A program made the position numbers and the translations under genes. A model generated the notes under the pieces. That model saw only the letters and a program-made list of their open reading frames with translations. It ran no database searches and was not told where the DNA came from. From Clostridiales bacterium (GTDB lineage Bacteria; Bacillota; Clostridia; Lachnospirales; Lachnospiraceae), in NCBI GenBank assembly GCA_018376135.1, contig JAHABX010000019.1, positions 6,375 to 70,374 on the forward strand: a stretch of 64,000 nucleotides of DNA, written 5' to 3'. Shown piece after piece: positions 8,779 to 16,789 of the stretch; the first letter of the stretch is position 1, and each line of letters opens with the position of its first letter.

Positions 8779-8795
8779 GGAGGAAGATACAGGAA

Positions 8796-9953
8796 ATGAA
8801 CACAGAATTAAAAATGGCGCTGGAAATTTTGGAAAAAGAAAAAGACATCAGCAAAGAAGTCATGCTGGAAGCCATTGAGAATTCCCTGATAACTGCATGT
8901 AAAGGACATTTTGGCAAGGATACGGATAATTTCCGTGTGGAGATCGACCGGGATACCTATGATTTCCACGTATATGTGGAGAAGACCGTAGTAGAGCAGG
9001 TAGAAAATGATGTGACGGAGATCAGTCTGGCGGCTGCGAAGCTGATCAACAGCAAATACGAGCTGGGAGACGTGGTGAACGAGGAGGTCAAATCCAAGGA
9101 GTTCGGACGTATCACGACCCAGAATGCAAGAAACGTCATCCTGCAGAAGATCCGTGAGGAAGAGCGTAAGGTGCTGTTCAATCAGTACTACGGAAAAGAA
9201 AAAGATGTGGTTACCGGAGTGGTACAGCGTTATATTGGAAAGAATGTGAGTGTAAATCTGGGCAAGGTGGACGCGATCCTGAATGAGAACGAGATGGTGA
9301 AGGGTGAGGTATTTACCCCTACCGAGCGTATCAAGGTGTATATCCTGGAAGTGAAGGATACCACCAAGGGACCCAGGATCCTGGTATCCAGAACTCATCC
9401 GGAGCTGGTCAAGAGACTGTTCGAGTCTGAGGTGACCGAGGTGAGAGACGGTATTGTGGAGATCAAGAGCATTGCCCGTGAGGCAGGCTCCCGTACCAAG
9501 ATCGCCGTATGGTCCAACGATCCGGACGTGGATCCGGTGGGCGCATGTGTCGGTCTGAACGGAGCGCGTGTCAACTCCATCGTCAGCGAGCTGAAGGGCG
9601 AGAAGATCGATATCATTACCTGGAACGAGAACCCGGCGCTTCTGATCGAGAACGCGCTGAGTCCGGCAAAGGTGGTTGTGGTACTTGCAGATCCGGAGGA
9701 TAAGACAGCAAAGGTCGTTGTCCCGGATTATCAGCTTTCTCTTGCCATCGGTAAGGAAGGACAGAATGCAAGACTGGCAGCAAGACTGACCGGATTCAAG
9801 ATCGATATCAAGAGCGAGAGCCAGGCGAATGCCATCGAAGGCTTTTACGACGGCTTCTATGATGATGACGATGATGATGACGAGTATGATGTGGAATATG
9901 AAGAAGACGGTACTTATTACGACGAGAACGAAGAGCAGGAAGTGACAGAGTGA
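8796..9953 (+). CDS. nusA: Transcription termination/antitermination factor NusA
   Basis: NusA binds RNA polymerase and controls pausing, termination and antitermination. The 385-residue product shows an N-terminal domain binding polymerase (about 1-125), an S1 domain around residues 130-200, and two KH domains around 225-345 including VGACVGLNGARVNSI and AIGKEGQNARLAARLTG. It ends in a strongly acidic tail (poly-Asp/Glu) and lacks the C-terminal repeats of E. coli NusA, as usual in Firmicutes. The ATG follows AAGGAGGAAG. The stop overlaps the start of the next gene by four bases. Confidence 0.96.
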   Translation: MNTELKMALEILEKEKDISKEVMLEAIENSLITACKGHFGKDTDNFRVEIDRDTYDFHVYVEKTVVEQVENDVTEISLAAAKLINSKYELGDVVNEEVKSKEFGRITTQNARNVILQKIREEERKVLFNQYYGKEKDVVTGVVQRYIGKNVSVNLGKVDAILNENEMVKGEVFTPTERIKVYILEVKDTTKGPRILVSRTHPELVKRLFESEVTEVRDGIVEIKSIAREAGSRTKIAVWSNDPDVDPVGACVGLNGARVNSIVSELKGEKIDIITWNENPALLIENALSPAKVVVVLADPEDKTAKVVVPDYQLSLAIGKEGQNARLAARLTGFKIDIKSESQANAIEGFYDGFYDDDDDDDEYDVEYEEDGTYYDENEEQEVTE

Positions 9954-10228
9954 GTACAGTGAAAAAGATACCGATGCGTCAGTGTATCGGATGCGGCGAA
10001 ATGAAAAGTAAAAGGGATATGATGAGGGTCCTTCGGACCACGGAGAGTGAGATCGTCCTGGATACGACCGGTAAGAAGAATGGCAGAGGCGCATATCTGT
10101 GCAGAAGTCAGGAGTGTTTCCGGAAAGCGGTAAAATCCAAAGGACTGGAACGTGCGCTGAAGACCACGATCCCCACAGAGGTTTATGACAGTCTGGAGAA
10201 GGAGATAGAGAAGCTTGCAGGGAAATAA
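9950..10228 (+). CDS. rnpM: RNase P modulator RnpM (YlxR family)
   Basis: A 92-residue YlxR-family protein with the diagnostic IPMRQCIGCGEMKSKRDMMRV and GRGAYLCRSQECFRKAVK. YlxR/RnpM in B. subtilis binds the RNase P RNA and modulates its activity. The GTG at 9950 overlaps the nusA stop (GTGA); a second GTG at 9959 would give the common start VKKIPMRQC, so the first three residues are uncertain. Canonical position between nusA and ylxQ. Confidence 0.92.
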   Translation: MSTVKKIPMRQCIGCGEMKSKRDMMRVLRTTESEIVLDTTGKKNGRGAYLCRSQECFRKAVKSKGLERALKTTIPTEVYDSLEKEIEKLAGK

Positions 10229-10553
10229 GATTCTGGCATATCTGGGGCTAGCCACCAGAGCCGGTCGGGTTGTAAGCGGAGAATTCTGCGTGGAGAAATC
10301 TGTGAGGCAGAGAAGAGCAAAGCTGGTCATTGTATCAGAGGATGCTTCCGAAGCCTCCAAAAAGAAGTTTCGCAACATTTGTACTTACTATAAAGTGCCT
10401 CTGTATTTCTTCGGAAACCGGGAGGAGCTGGGGGCTGCCTGTGGAAAGGAACTTCGGGTGTCCGCAGCGATTGAGGATGAAGGATTGGCGCATGCGGCGA
10501 TCCGGCAGCTGGAACAGGAGACAGGTATTGGAGGTAGTAAGTATGTCGAATAA
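10215..10553 (+). CDS. ylxQ: L7Ae-family RNA-binding protein YlxQ
   Basis: A 112-residue member of the L7Ae/L30e/S12e family, with LGLATRAGRVVSGE and KLVIVSEDASEASKKKF, the kink-turn-binding fold. It is the usual neighbour of infB; its exact role in ribosome or RNA metabolism is not settled. A TTG start overlaps rnpM by 14 bases with AAGGAG ten bases upstream. It reads over the start of infB by 11 bases. Confidence 0.9.
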   Translation: MQGNKILAYLGLATRAGRVVSGEFCVEKSVRQRRAKLVIVSEDASEASKKKFRNICTYYKVPLYFFGNREELGAACGKELRVSAAIEDEGLAHAAIRQLEQETGIGGSKYVE

Positions 10554-13503
10554 AAATATTCGCGTGTATGAGCTCGCGAAGGAATTAAACAAAACAAGTA
10601 AAGAAGTAATGGCCGTACTGGCAGAGAAAAATATTGAGGTGACAACACATATGGCAACATTGGAAGATAATCAGGCAGCGATGGTCCGCAAGGAGCTGGA
10701 AGGTCAGGCTCCGAAGCAGGCACAGGAAGCTGCACAGGAGCCAAAGGCAGCTCCGAAGAAGAAAAAATTTATCGTAGTGCACAACCCGGAAAACAGCCGG
10801 GATAAGAAGAGTCCGGAGCGCAGAGTGCCGGCACGTAAGCCCCAGGCAGAGCGTCCGCAGCCGAAGCGTGAAGCAGCTCCTGCAAAGCCGGAGCCAAAGG
10901 CAGAAGTAAAGCCGGAGGTAAAGGAAGCTCCGAAGCCGGAAGTAAAACCGGCAGAAGTGAAGACAGAAGCGAAGACGGAGGAGAAGGCAGCGACCCGTAC
11001 GAACCCGGCACCGCGTCAGGAGAACCGCAGTGACCGCCCGCAGGGAGACCGTCAGGGCTACAATCGCGGAGACCGCCCGCAGGGAGACCGTCAGGGCTAT
11101 AACCGCGGGGACCGCCCGCAGGGAGACCGTCAGAGCTACAGCCGCGGAGACCGTCCGCAGGGAGACCGCCAGAACTACAACCGTGGGGATCGTCCGCAGG
11201 GAGACCGTCAGGGCTACAACCGTGGAGACCGTCCGCAGGGAGACCGCCAGAACTACAACCGCGGAGACCGTCCGCAGGGAGACCGTCAGGGCTACAACCG
11301 TGGGGATCGTCCGCAGGGAGACCGTCAGGGCTACAACCGTGGGGATCGTCCGCAGGGAGACCGTCAGGGCTACAATCGCGGAGACCGTCCGCAGGGAGAC
11401 CGTCAGGGCTATAACCGCGGAGACCGTCCGCAGGGAGACCGTCAGGGCTACAGCCGCGGAGACCGTCCGCAGGGAGACCGTCAGGGCTATAACCGCGGAG
11501 ACCGTCCGCAGAACGGACGTCAGGACAGCCGCGGAGGACAGGGCGGAAGAGGCGGCATCGGCCGTCAGATGAACAAGGCATTTGACACTCCGGTGGAGAC
11601 CAAGCCGGAGAACAGAAGATATGATAACCGCAATCATCAGAAGCAGGAAAAGCAGTACAAGGATGAGGATATCAGCAAGCTGAAGAACAGACCGGGCAGG
11701 TTTATCAAGCCGGAAGCACAGCCGGCAGTGCACAAGAAGGAAGATAATGAGCCGAAGAAGCTTCCGCTTCCGGAGAGCATCAGCATCTCCGATCTGGCTG
11801 AGCGCATGAAGATCCAGCCGTCTGCCATCATCAAGAAGCTGTTCCTGGAAGGCAAGATGCTGACCGTGAACTCTGAGCTGGATTTTGAGTCCGCAGGAGA
11901 GATCGCGCTGGAGTACAACTTCGATCCGGAACCGGAAGAGAAGGAGGATGTAATCGGCAAGATGCTGGAGGATCAGGAAGATGCAGAGGATACGCTGATC
12001 GCCCGTGCTCCGGTCATCTGTGTTATGGGTCACGTTGACCATGGTAAGACCTCCCTTCTGGATGCGATCCGTCACACCAACGTGACTGACCGTGAGGCAG
12101 GCGGTATTACCCAGCACATCGGTGCTTATATGGTAACTGCAGCGGGAAGAAAGATCACGTTCCTGGATACTCCGGGACATGAGGCATTTACTGCCATGCG
12201 TATGCGTGGTGCAAGCTCCACGGATATCGCGATCCTGGTAGTAGCTGCAGACGATGGCGTGAAGCCGCAGACCATCGAGGCGATCAACCATGCAAAAGCG
12301 GCCGGAGTAGAGATCATCGTTGCCATCAACAAGGTCGATAAGCCGGCGGCAAATGTAGAGCGTGTAAAACAGGAGCTGACAGAGTACGGGCTTATCTCTG
12401 AGGACTGGGGCGGAAGCACCATCTGTGTTCCCGTATCCGCAAAATCCGGAGAGGGCATCGAGGAGCTTCTGGAGATGGTTCTTCTGACCGCGGATGTGCT
12501 GGAGCTGAAGGCAAATCCAAAGCGTCAGGCAAGAGGTCTGGTCATCGAAGCTGAGCTGGATAAAGGAAAAGGTCCGGTTGCCACGGTTCTGGTACAGAAG
12601 GGTACGCTGCATGTGGGTGATTTCATTGCCGCAGGCGCATCCTACGGTAAGGTCCGTGCCATGATGGACGATAAGGGACGTCGGGTAAAAGAGGCCGGTC
12701 CGTCTACTCCGGTAGAGATCCTGGGTCTCAATGATGTACCGATGGCCGGAGAGATCTTTGTATCTCCGGAGAGTGATAAAGAGGCAAGAACCTTTGCAGA
12801 GACCTTCATTAAGGAAAGCAGAGAGAAGATGCTGGAGGATACCAAGCTTAAAATGTCTCTGGATGATCTGTATTCTCAGATCCAGACCGGCAGCCTGAAG
12901 GAGCTGAACCTGATCATCAAGGCAGACGTGGCAGGCTCCGTGGAGGCTGTGAAGCAGTCCCTGCTGAAGCTGTCCAACGAAGAGGTTGTGGTAAAATGCA
13001 TCCACGGCGGCGTTGGGGCCATCAATGAGTCTGATATCATTCTGGCAAGTGCATCCAAGGCGATCATCATCGGCTTCAATGTAAGACCGGATGCGGCAGC
13101 CAAGGATACGGCAGAGCGCGAGAAGGTGGATATGCGTCTGTACCGGGTGATCTACGATGCCATCGCAGATGTGGAGAGAGCAATGAAGGGTATGCTGGAT
13201 CCGATCTTTGAGGAAAAGGTACTGGGCCATGCAGAGATCCGTCAGATCTTCAAGGCGTCCGGAGTGGGCAATATCGCCGGTTCCTATGTGCTGGACGGTA
13301 TGTTCCAGAGAGGCTGCAAGGTACGTATCAGCAGAGAGGGAACACAGATCTTTGAAGGTGAGCTGGCTTCCCTGAAGCGTTTCAAGGACGATGTAAAAGA
13401 AGTAAAAGCCGGATTCGAATGCGGTCTGGTATTTGAGAAATTCAATGATATTCAGGAGATGGATATTGTTGAAGCCTATACAATGGTAGAGGTGCCAAGA
13501 TAG
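10543..13503 (+). CDS. infB: Translation initiation factor IF-2
   Basis: A 986-residue GTPase that brings initiator tRNA to the 30S subunit. It starts at ATG 10543 after GGAGGTAG; the frame is open from 10330 but that part is out of register with the family. Domains: IF2_N at 1-50, a Lys/Pro/Glu-rich linker, an Arg/Gly-rich repeat tract at about 163-326, a second IF2_N at about 410-465, the GTPase domain from about 490 (VMGHVDHGKTSLLD, DTPGHEAF, NKVDKP), then the beta-barrel and initiator-tRNA-binding C-terminal domains. It is longer than average because of the repeats. A 1066-residue antisense frame across it is an artefact of its codon use. Confidence 0.97.
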   Translation: MSNKNIRVYELAKELNKTSKEVMAVLAEKNIEVTTHMATLEDNQAAMVRKELEGQAPKQAQEAAQEPKAAPKKKKFIVVHNPENSRDKKSPERRVPARKPQAERPQPKREAAPAKPEPKAEVKPEVKEAPKPEVKPAEVKTEAKTEEKAATRTNPAPRQENRSDRPQGDRQGYNRGDRPQGDRQGYNRGDRPQGDRQSYSRGDRPQGDRQNYNRGDRPQGDRQGYNRGDRPQGDRQNYNRGDRPQGDRQGYNRGDRPQGDRQGYNRGDRPQGDRQGYNRGDRPQGDRQGYNRGDRPQGDRQGYSRGDRPQGDRQGYNRGDRPQNGRQDSRGGQGGRGGIGRQMNKAFDTPVETKPENRRYDNRNHQKQEKQYKDEDISKLKNRPGRFIKPEAQPAVHKKEDNEPKKLPLPESISISDLAERMKIQPSAIIKKLFLEGKMLTVNSELDFESAGEIALEYNFDPEPEEKEDVIGKMLEDQEDAEDTLIARAPVICVMGHVDHGKTSLLDAIRHTNVTDREAGGITQHIGAYMVTAAGRKITFLDTPGHEAFTAMRMRGASSTDIAILVVAADDGVKPQTIEAINHAKAAGVEIIVAINKVDKPAANVERVKQELTEYGLISEDWGGSTICVPVSAKSGEGIEELLEMVLLTADVLELKANPKRQARGLVIEAELDKGKGPVATVLVQKGTLHVGDFIAAGASYGKVRAMMDDKGRRVKEAGPSTPVEILGLNDVPMAGEIFVSPESDKEARTFAETFIKESREKMLEDTKLKMSLDDLYSQIQTGSLKELNLIIKADVAGSVEAVKQSLLKLSNEEVVVKCIHGGVGAINESDIILASASKAIIIGFNVRPDAAAKDTAEREKVDMRLYRVIYDAIADVERAMKGMLDPIFEEKVLGHAEIRQIFKASGVGNIAGSYVLDGMFQRGCKVRISREGTQIFEGELASLKRFKDDVKEVKAGFECGLVFEKFNDIQEMDIVEAYTMVEVPR
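11029..11520 (+). repeat. 39-bp tandem repeat inside infB
   Basis: Twelve full 39-bp units (11029-11496) and a degenerate thirteenth encode GDRPQGDRQGYNR with variation at QGY/QNY/QSY and YNR/YSR. Units are in frame and near identical at DNA level, so copy number could change by slippage or recombination. The product stretch is Arg/Gly-rich and likely unstructured and RNA-binding. Confidence 0.95.
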
Positions 13504-13504
13504 A

Positions 13505-13885
13505 ATGAGGAAAAACAGTATTAAAAATACCCGTATCAATGGAGAAGTCCAGAAGGTATTGTCGGAGATCATCAGGGGAGAGATCAAGGATCCGCGGATC
13601 AATCCCATGACCTCTGTGGTGCAGGTGCTGGTTGCACCGGACCTGAAGACCTGCAAGGCGTTCATCAGTGTACTGGGAGACGAGGAATCCCAGAAAAGTA
13701 CGCTGGAGGGACTGAAAAGCGCGGTGGGATATATCCGCCGCCAGCTTGCACGGGAACTGAATCTTCGCAATACTCCGGAGATCACTTTTATTCTGGATCA
13801 GTCCATTGCCTATGGAGTGAGCATGTCAAAACTGATCGATGATGTCACAAAGGACATCAGCAGGGATGAGGAAGAGGATGATTGA
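13505..13885 (+). CDS. rbfA: 30S ribosome-binding factor RbfA
   Basis: A 126-residue KH-fold protein needed for late 16S maturation. It has the family features RINGEVQKVLSEIIRGEIKDPRI, the central SVVQVLVAPDLKTCKAFISVLG and RRQLARELNLRNTPEITFILD. One base separates it from the infB stop. The C-terminal acidic tail overlaps the start region of nrnA. Length and operon position are typical. Confidence 0.94.
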   Translation: MRKNSIKNTRINGEVQKVLSEIIRGEIKDPRINPMTSVVQVLVAPDLKTCKAFISVLGDEESQKSTLEGLKSAVGYIRRQLARELNLRNTPEITFILDQSIAYGVSMSKLIDDVTKDISRDEEEDD

Positions 13886-13887
13886 GA

Positions 13888-14853
13888 ATGATGCAGTTTG
13901 AAAAAGAATTGCAGAATGTTTCCACTGCTGCCATTGCCGGACATATCCGTCCGGATGGCGACAGCGTGGGAGCATGTATTGGTCTCTGGCATTATATCAG
14001 AGACAATTTTCCACAGATAGAGACGGATATATGGCTGGAACAGCCGGACAGCAAATTTGCCGTACTGGATGGCTATGACGCCATCCGTCAGCCGGGGGAT
14101 GAGGAGAGAAGCTATGATCTTTTCATCTCCGTGGACTGTGCGGCATATGACCGTCTGGGACCGTCAGCCGGATATTTTGAAAGTGCGAAGAGGACGATCT
14201 GCGTGGATCACCATATCAGCAACACTGGCTTTGCCATGGCAAATGTCATTGATGCGGAGGCAAGCTCCACCTGTGAGGTACTGTGCCGGATGATGGACCC
14301 GGAGAAGATCTCAAGGGCTGCGGCATGTGCGTTATATATGGGAATCGCCCACGATACGGGGGTGTTCCAGTACAGCTGTACCTCTCCGGAGACCATGCGT
14401 CTTGCGGCGATGCTGATGGAAAAGGAGATACCGTATACGTATCTTCTGGAGGAGACCTACTATAAGAAGACCTACCGCCAGAACCAGATCCTGGGAAAGG
14501 CGCTGCTGGAGAGCATGCGTCTTCTGAGCGGCAGAGGAATCGTCAGCGTTGTGCGCAGGAAGGATCTGGATTTCTTCGGTGTGACTGCCATGGATCTGGA
14601 GGGCATCGTCAGCCAGCTCAAGCTGACCGAAGGAGTCGAGGTGGCTATTTTCCTGTATGAGACAGGAAATCTGGAATACAAGGTATCTCTGCGTTCCAGA
14701 GAGACCGTGGATGTGAGTGAGGTTGCGTCTTATTTCGGCGGAGGCGGCCATGTGCGGGCAGCCGGGGTGACCATGAAGGGAACCTTCCATGATATTATCA
14801 ACAATCTGACCTTACATATAGAACATCAGCTGATGGAGCGGGAAACAAAGTGA
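13888..14853 (+). CDS. nrnA: Bifunctional oligoribonuclease / PAP phosphatase NrnA
   Basis: A DHH/DHHA1 phosphoesterase of about 321 residues that degrades nanoRNAs and pAp. Motifs: GHIRPDGDSVGA, SVDCA, the signature VDHHISN, and the DHHA1 glycine loop FGGGGHVRAAG near the end. The frame opens with a TTG at 13882 overlapping rbfA; ATG 13888 is preferred, with AGGA nine bases upstream, while ATG 13891 is also possible. The stop overlaps the truB GTG by four bases, so translation is coupled. Confidence 0.93.
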   Translation: MMQFEKELQNVSTAAIAGHIRPDGDSVGACIGLWHYIRDNFPQIETDIWLEQPDSKFAVLDGYDAIRQPGDEERSYDLFISVDCAAYDRLGPSAGYFESAKRTICVDHHISNTGFAMANVIDAEASSTCEVLCRMMDPEKISRAAACALYMGIAHDTGVFQYSCTSPETMRLAAMLMEKEIPYTYLLEETYYKKTYRQNQILGKALLESMRLLSGRGIVSVVRRKDLDFFGVTAMDLEGIVSQLKLTEGVEVAIFLYETGNLEYKVSLRSRETVDVSEVASYFGGGGHVRAAGVTMKGTFHDIINNLTLHIEHQLMERETK

Positions 14854-15737
14854 TAAACGGAGTCATTAATATTTATAAGGAGCGGGGCTTTACCTCCCAT
14901 GATGTGGTGGCGAAGCTTCGCGGTATATTAAAACAGAAAAAGATCGGACACACTGGAACTCTCGACCCGGAAGCGGAGGGAGTTCTTCCTGTATGTCTTG
15001 GAAAAGGGACGAAGCTGTGTGAGCTTTTGACGGACCATGATAAGATCTATGAGGCAGTGCTTCTTCTGGGACAGTCCACAGATACGCAGGATACGACCGG
15101 AACGGTTCTGGAGCAGGCAGAGGTGCATGTGACCGAAGCACAGGTGAGGGACGCGGTCCTGAGCTTTGTGGGTCCCTATGAGCAGATCCCTCCCATGTAT
15201 TCCGCACTGAAGGTGAACGGGCAGAAGCTGTGCGATCTGGCGCGGGCAGGCAGAGAGGTAGAACGCAAGGCAAGACCGGTGGAGATCTATGAGATCCGGA
15301 TACTGGATATGGAGCTTCCGAGAGTGCGTATGTCGGTGGCATGCTCCAAAGGCACCTATATCAGGACCCTCTGCCATGATATCGGAGAAAAGCTGGGCTG
15401 CCACGGCTGTATGGAGAAGCTGCTCCGGACAAAGGTAGACAGATTTGAGATCGAGGACAGCCTGACGCTGGCACAGGTGGAGCAGCTCCGGGATGAGGGA
15501 TGCCTTTCGGAGATCGTCCTTCCCGTGGATCAGGTATTTGCCGGGCTTCCTGCCGTGTATCTGACAGAGGAGGCTTCCCGTCTTGGCTATAACGGTAACC
15601 CGCTGAGCAGAAGGGAGCTGGGTCAGGAAGCAGAGAGAGTCCGGGTCTATGATCACGCCGGGATATTTATCGGGATCTATGAATACGATTCCAACAGAAA
15701 AATGTATCGTCCGGTAAAAATGTTTTACGAAAAGTAG
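14850..15737 (+). CDS. truB: tRNA pseudouridine(55) synthase TruB
   Basis: Makes pseudouridine 55 in the T-arm of tRNAs. The 295-residue product begins NGVINIYKERGFTSHDVV and has the catalytic motif GHTGTLDPEAEGVLPVCLG with the nucleophilic Asp, then KVNGQKLCDLARAG and KGTYIRTLCHDIG. Start is the GTG overlapping the nrnA stop. A C-terminal PUA-like extension follows the catalytic domain. Canonical operon position before ribF. Confidence 0.95.
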   Translation: MINGVINIYKERGFTSHDVVAKLRGILKQKKIGHTGTLDPEAEGVLPVCLGKGTKLCELLTDHDKIYEAVLLLGQSTDTQDTTGTVLEQAEVHVTEAQVRDAVLSFVGPYEQIPPMYSALKVNGQKLCDLARAGREVERKARPVEIYEIRILDMELPRVRMSVACSKGTYIRTLCHDIGEKLGCHGCMEKLLRTKVDRFEIEDSLTLAQVEQLRDEGCLSEIVLPVDQVFAGLPAVYLTEEASRLGYNGNPLSRRELGQEAERVRVYDHAGIFIGIYEYDSNRKMYRPVKMFYEK

Positions 15738-15747
15738 AGAGAATACC

Positions 15748-16680
15748 ATGAATTATGTGACAGGGAAGACACAATTTCATATGGATGTACCATCGGCTGT
15801 GAGTCTTGGAAAATTCGACGGACTGCACAGAGGACATCAGAGACTGATCGGACATGTGCTGGAGCAGAAAAAGAGAGGACTTCAGGCAGTCCTCTTTACC
15901 TTTGAGAAGAATCCCACCCGAATGCTGGCGGGGCTGTCAGCGCAGAATATCATGACCAACGCGGAGCGCCGTCAAAGGCTGGAAAATGCGGGGATCGACT
16001 GTCTTCTGGAGTGTCCCTTTGTGCCTGAGATCGCTCATATGGAGCCGGAACGGTTCGTGGAGGAGGTACTGGTCAGACAGCTGAAGACCGCATTCGTGGC
16101 GGTAGGAAGGGATTTCCGGTTTGGATTCCAGCGAAGAGGGGATCATGCCCTGCTCCGGCAGATGGGCGAGACCCTTGGCTTTCAGGTGGAAGTGGTGGAA
16201 AAGGAGCAGAGCCACGGAAGGGATATCAGCAGCACCTATATCAGGGAGGCGCTCCACGAAGGAAATATGCCTCTGGTGAATGAGCTCCTTGGCTATCGCT
16301 ACTCGGTAAGCGGAGAGGTGCTCCATGGAAGGCGGATCGGCAGGACGCTGGGACTGCCGACCACCAATCTTCTGCCGCCGGCGGAGAAGCTTCTGCCGCC
16401 CAACGGCGTCTATCTGACCAGAACGATTCTGGAGGATGGAGATTACTACGGCATCACCAATATCGGATATAAGCCCACCGTAGGAGGAGAGACCCGCAGG
16501 GGTGTGGAGACCTTTCTTTTTGATTTTGACAGAGATCTGTACGGAAAGGAGATCACGGTGGAGATTCTGGAGTATGAGCGCCCGGAACAGAAGTTCCATT
16601 CCCTGGACGAGCTGAAGGCCCGCATTCTTTCCGATGTATATTGGGGAAAAAGCAAAATAAAAGTAAAAGAACACTTGTAA
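15748..16680 (+). CDS. ribF: Bifunctional riboflavin kinase / FAD synthetase
   Basis: Converts riboflavin to FMN and FMN to FAD. The N-terminal nucleotidyltransferase half (about 1-180) has SLGKFDGLHRGHQRLI and the SSTYIREAL motif; the C-terminal flavokinase half (about 185-305) has GRRIGRTLGLPTTNL and the later GVETFLFDFDRDLYGKEITVEIL. Length 310 is normal. It is the last gene of the operon, followed by a strong terminator. A second flavokinase, without the FAD synthetase half and fused to a DNA-binding domain, lies at 61764. Confidence 0.95.
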   Translation: MNYVTGKTQFHMDVPSAVSLGKFDGLHRGHQRLIGHVLEQKKRGLQAVLFTFEKNPTRMLAGLSAQNIMTNAERRQRLENAGIDCLLECPFVPEIAHMEPERFVEEVLVRQLKTAFVAVGRDFRFGFQRRGDHALLRQMGETLGFQVEVVEKEQSHGRDISSTYIREALHEGNMPLVNELLGYRYSVSGEVLHGRRIGRTLGLPTTNLLPPAEKLLPPNGVYLTRTILEDGDYYGITNIGYKPTVGGETRRGVETFLFDFDRDLYGKEITVEILEYERPEQKFHSLDELKARILSDVYWGKSKIKVKEHL

Positions 16681-16710
16681 GCAATCTGAAAATGATGTAA
16701 AGTATAAGTA

Positions 16711-16743
16711 AAGCGTATGTAAAGAACATACGCTTTTATTTTG
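16711..16743 (+). terminator. Terminator of the rimP-ribF operon
   Basis: AAGCGTATGT (16711-16720) and ACATACGCTT (16726-16735) form a perfect 10-bp stem with loop AAAGA, followed by TTATTTT. Confidence 0.85.
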
Positions 16744-16789
16744 CGCTAAGAATTCGCAAAGAATAAGGGACTTAAGAGGTAAAGTAAAG

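Noticed and set aside
8808..10094. 428-residue minus-strand frame opposite nusA
   Set aside because: Shadow of nusA; low-complexity Ile/Leu runs mirror its acidic tail.
11029..11520. Regular repeats resembling a CRISPR array
   Set aside because: Units are contiguous with no unique spacers and encode a protein repeat in frame; same for 27615-27902.
10585..13785. A 1066-residue open frame on the minus strand across infB and rbfA, and shorter ones at 10769-11581 and 11030-11572
   Set aside because: They mirror the codon bias and the 39-bp repeats of infB, have no ribosome site and no family features.
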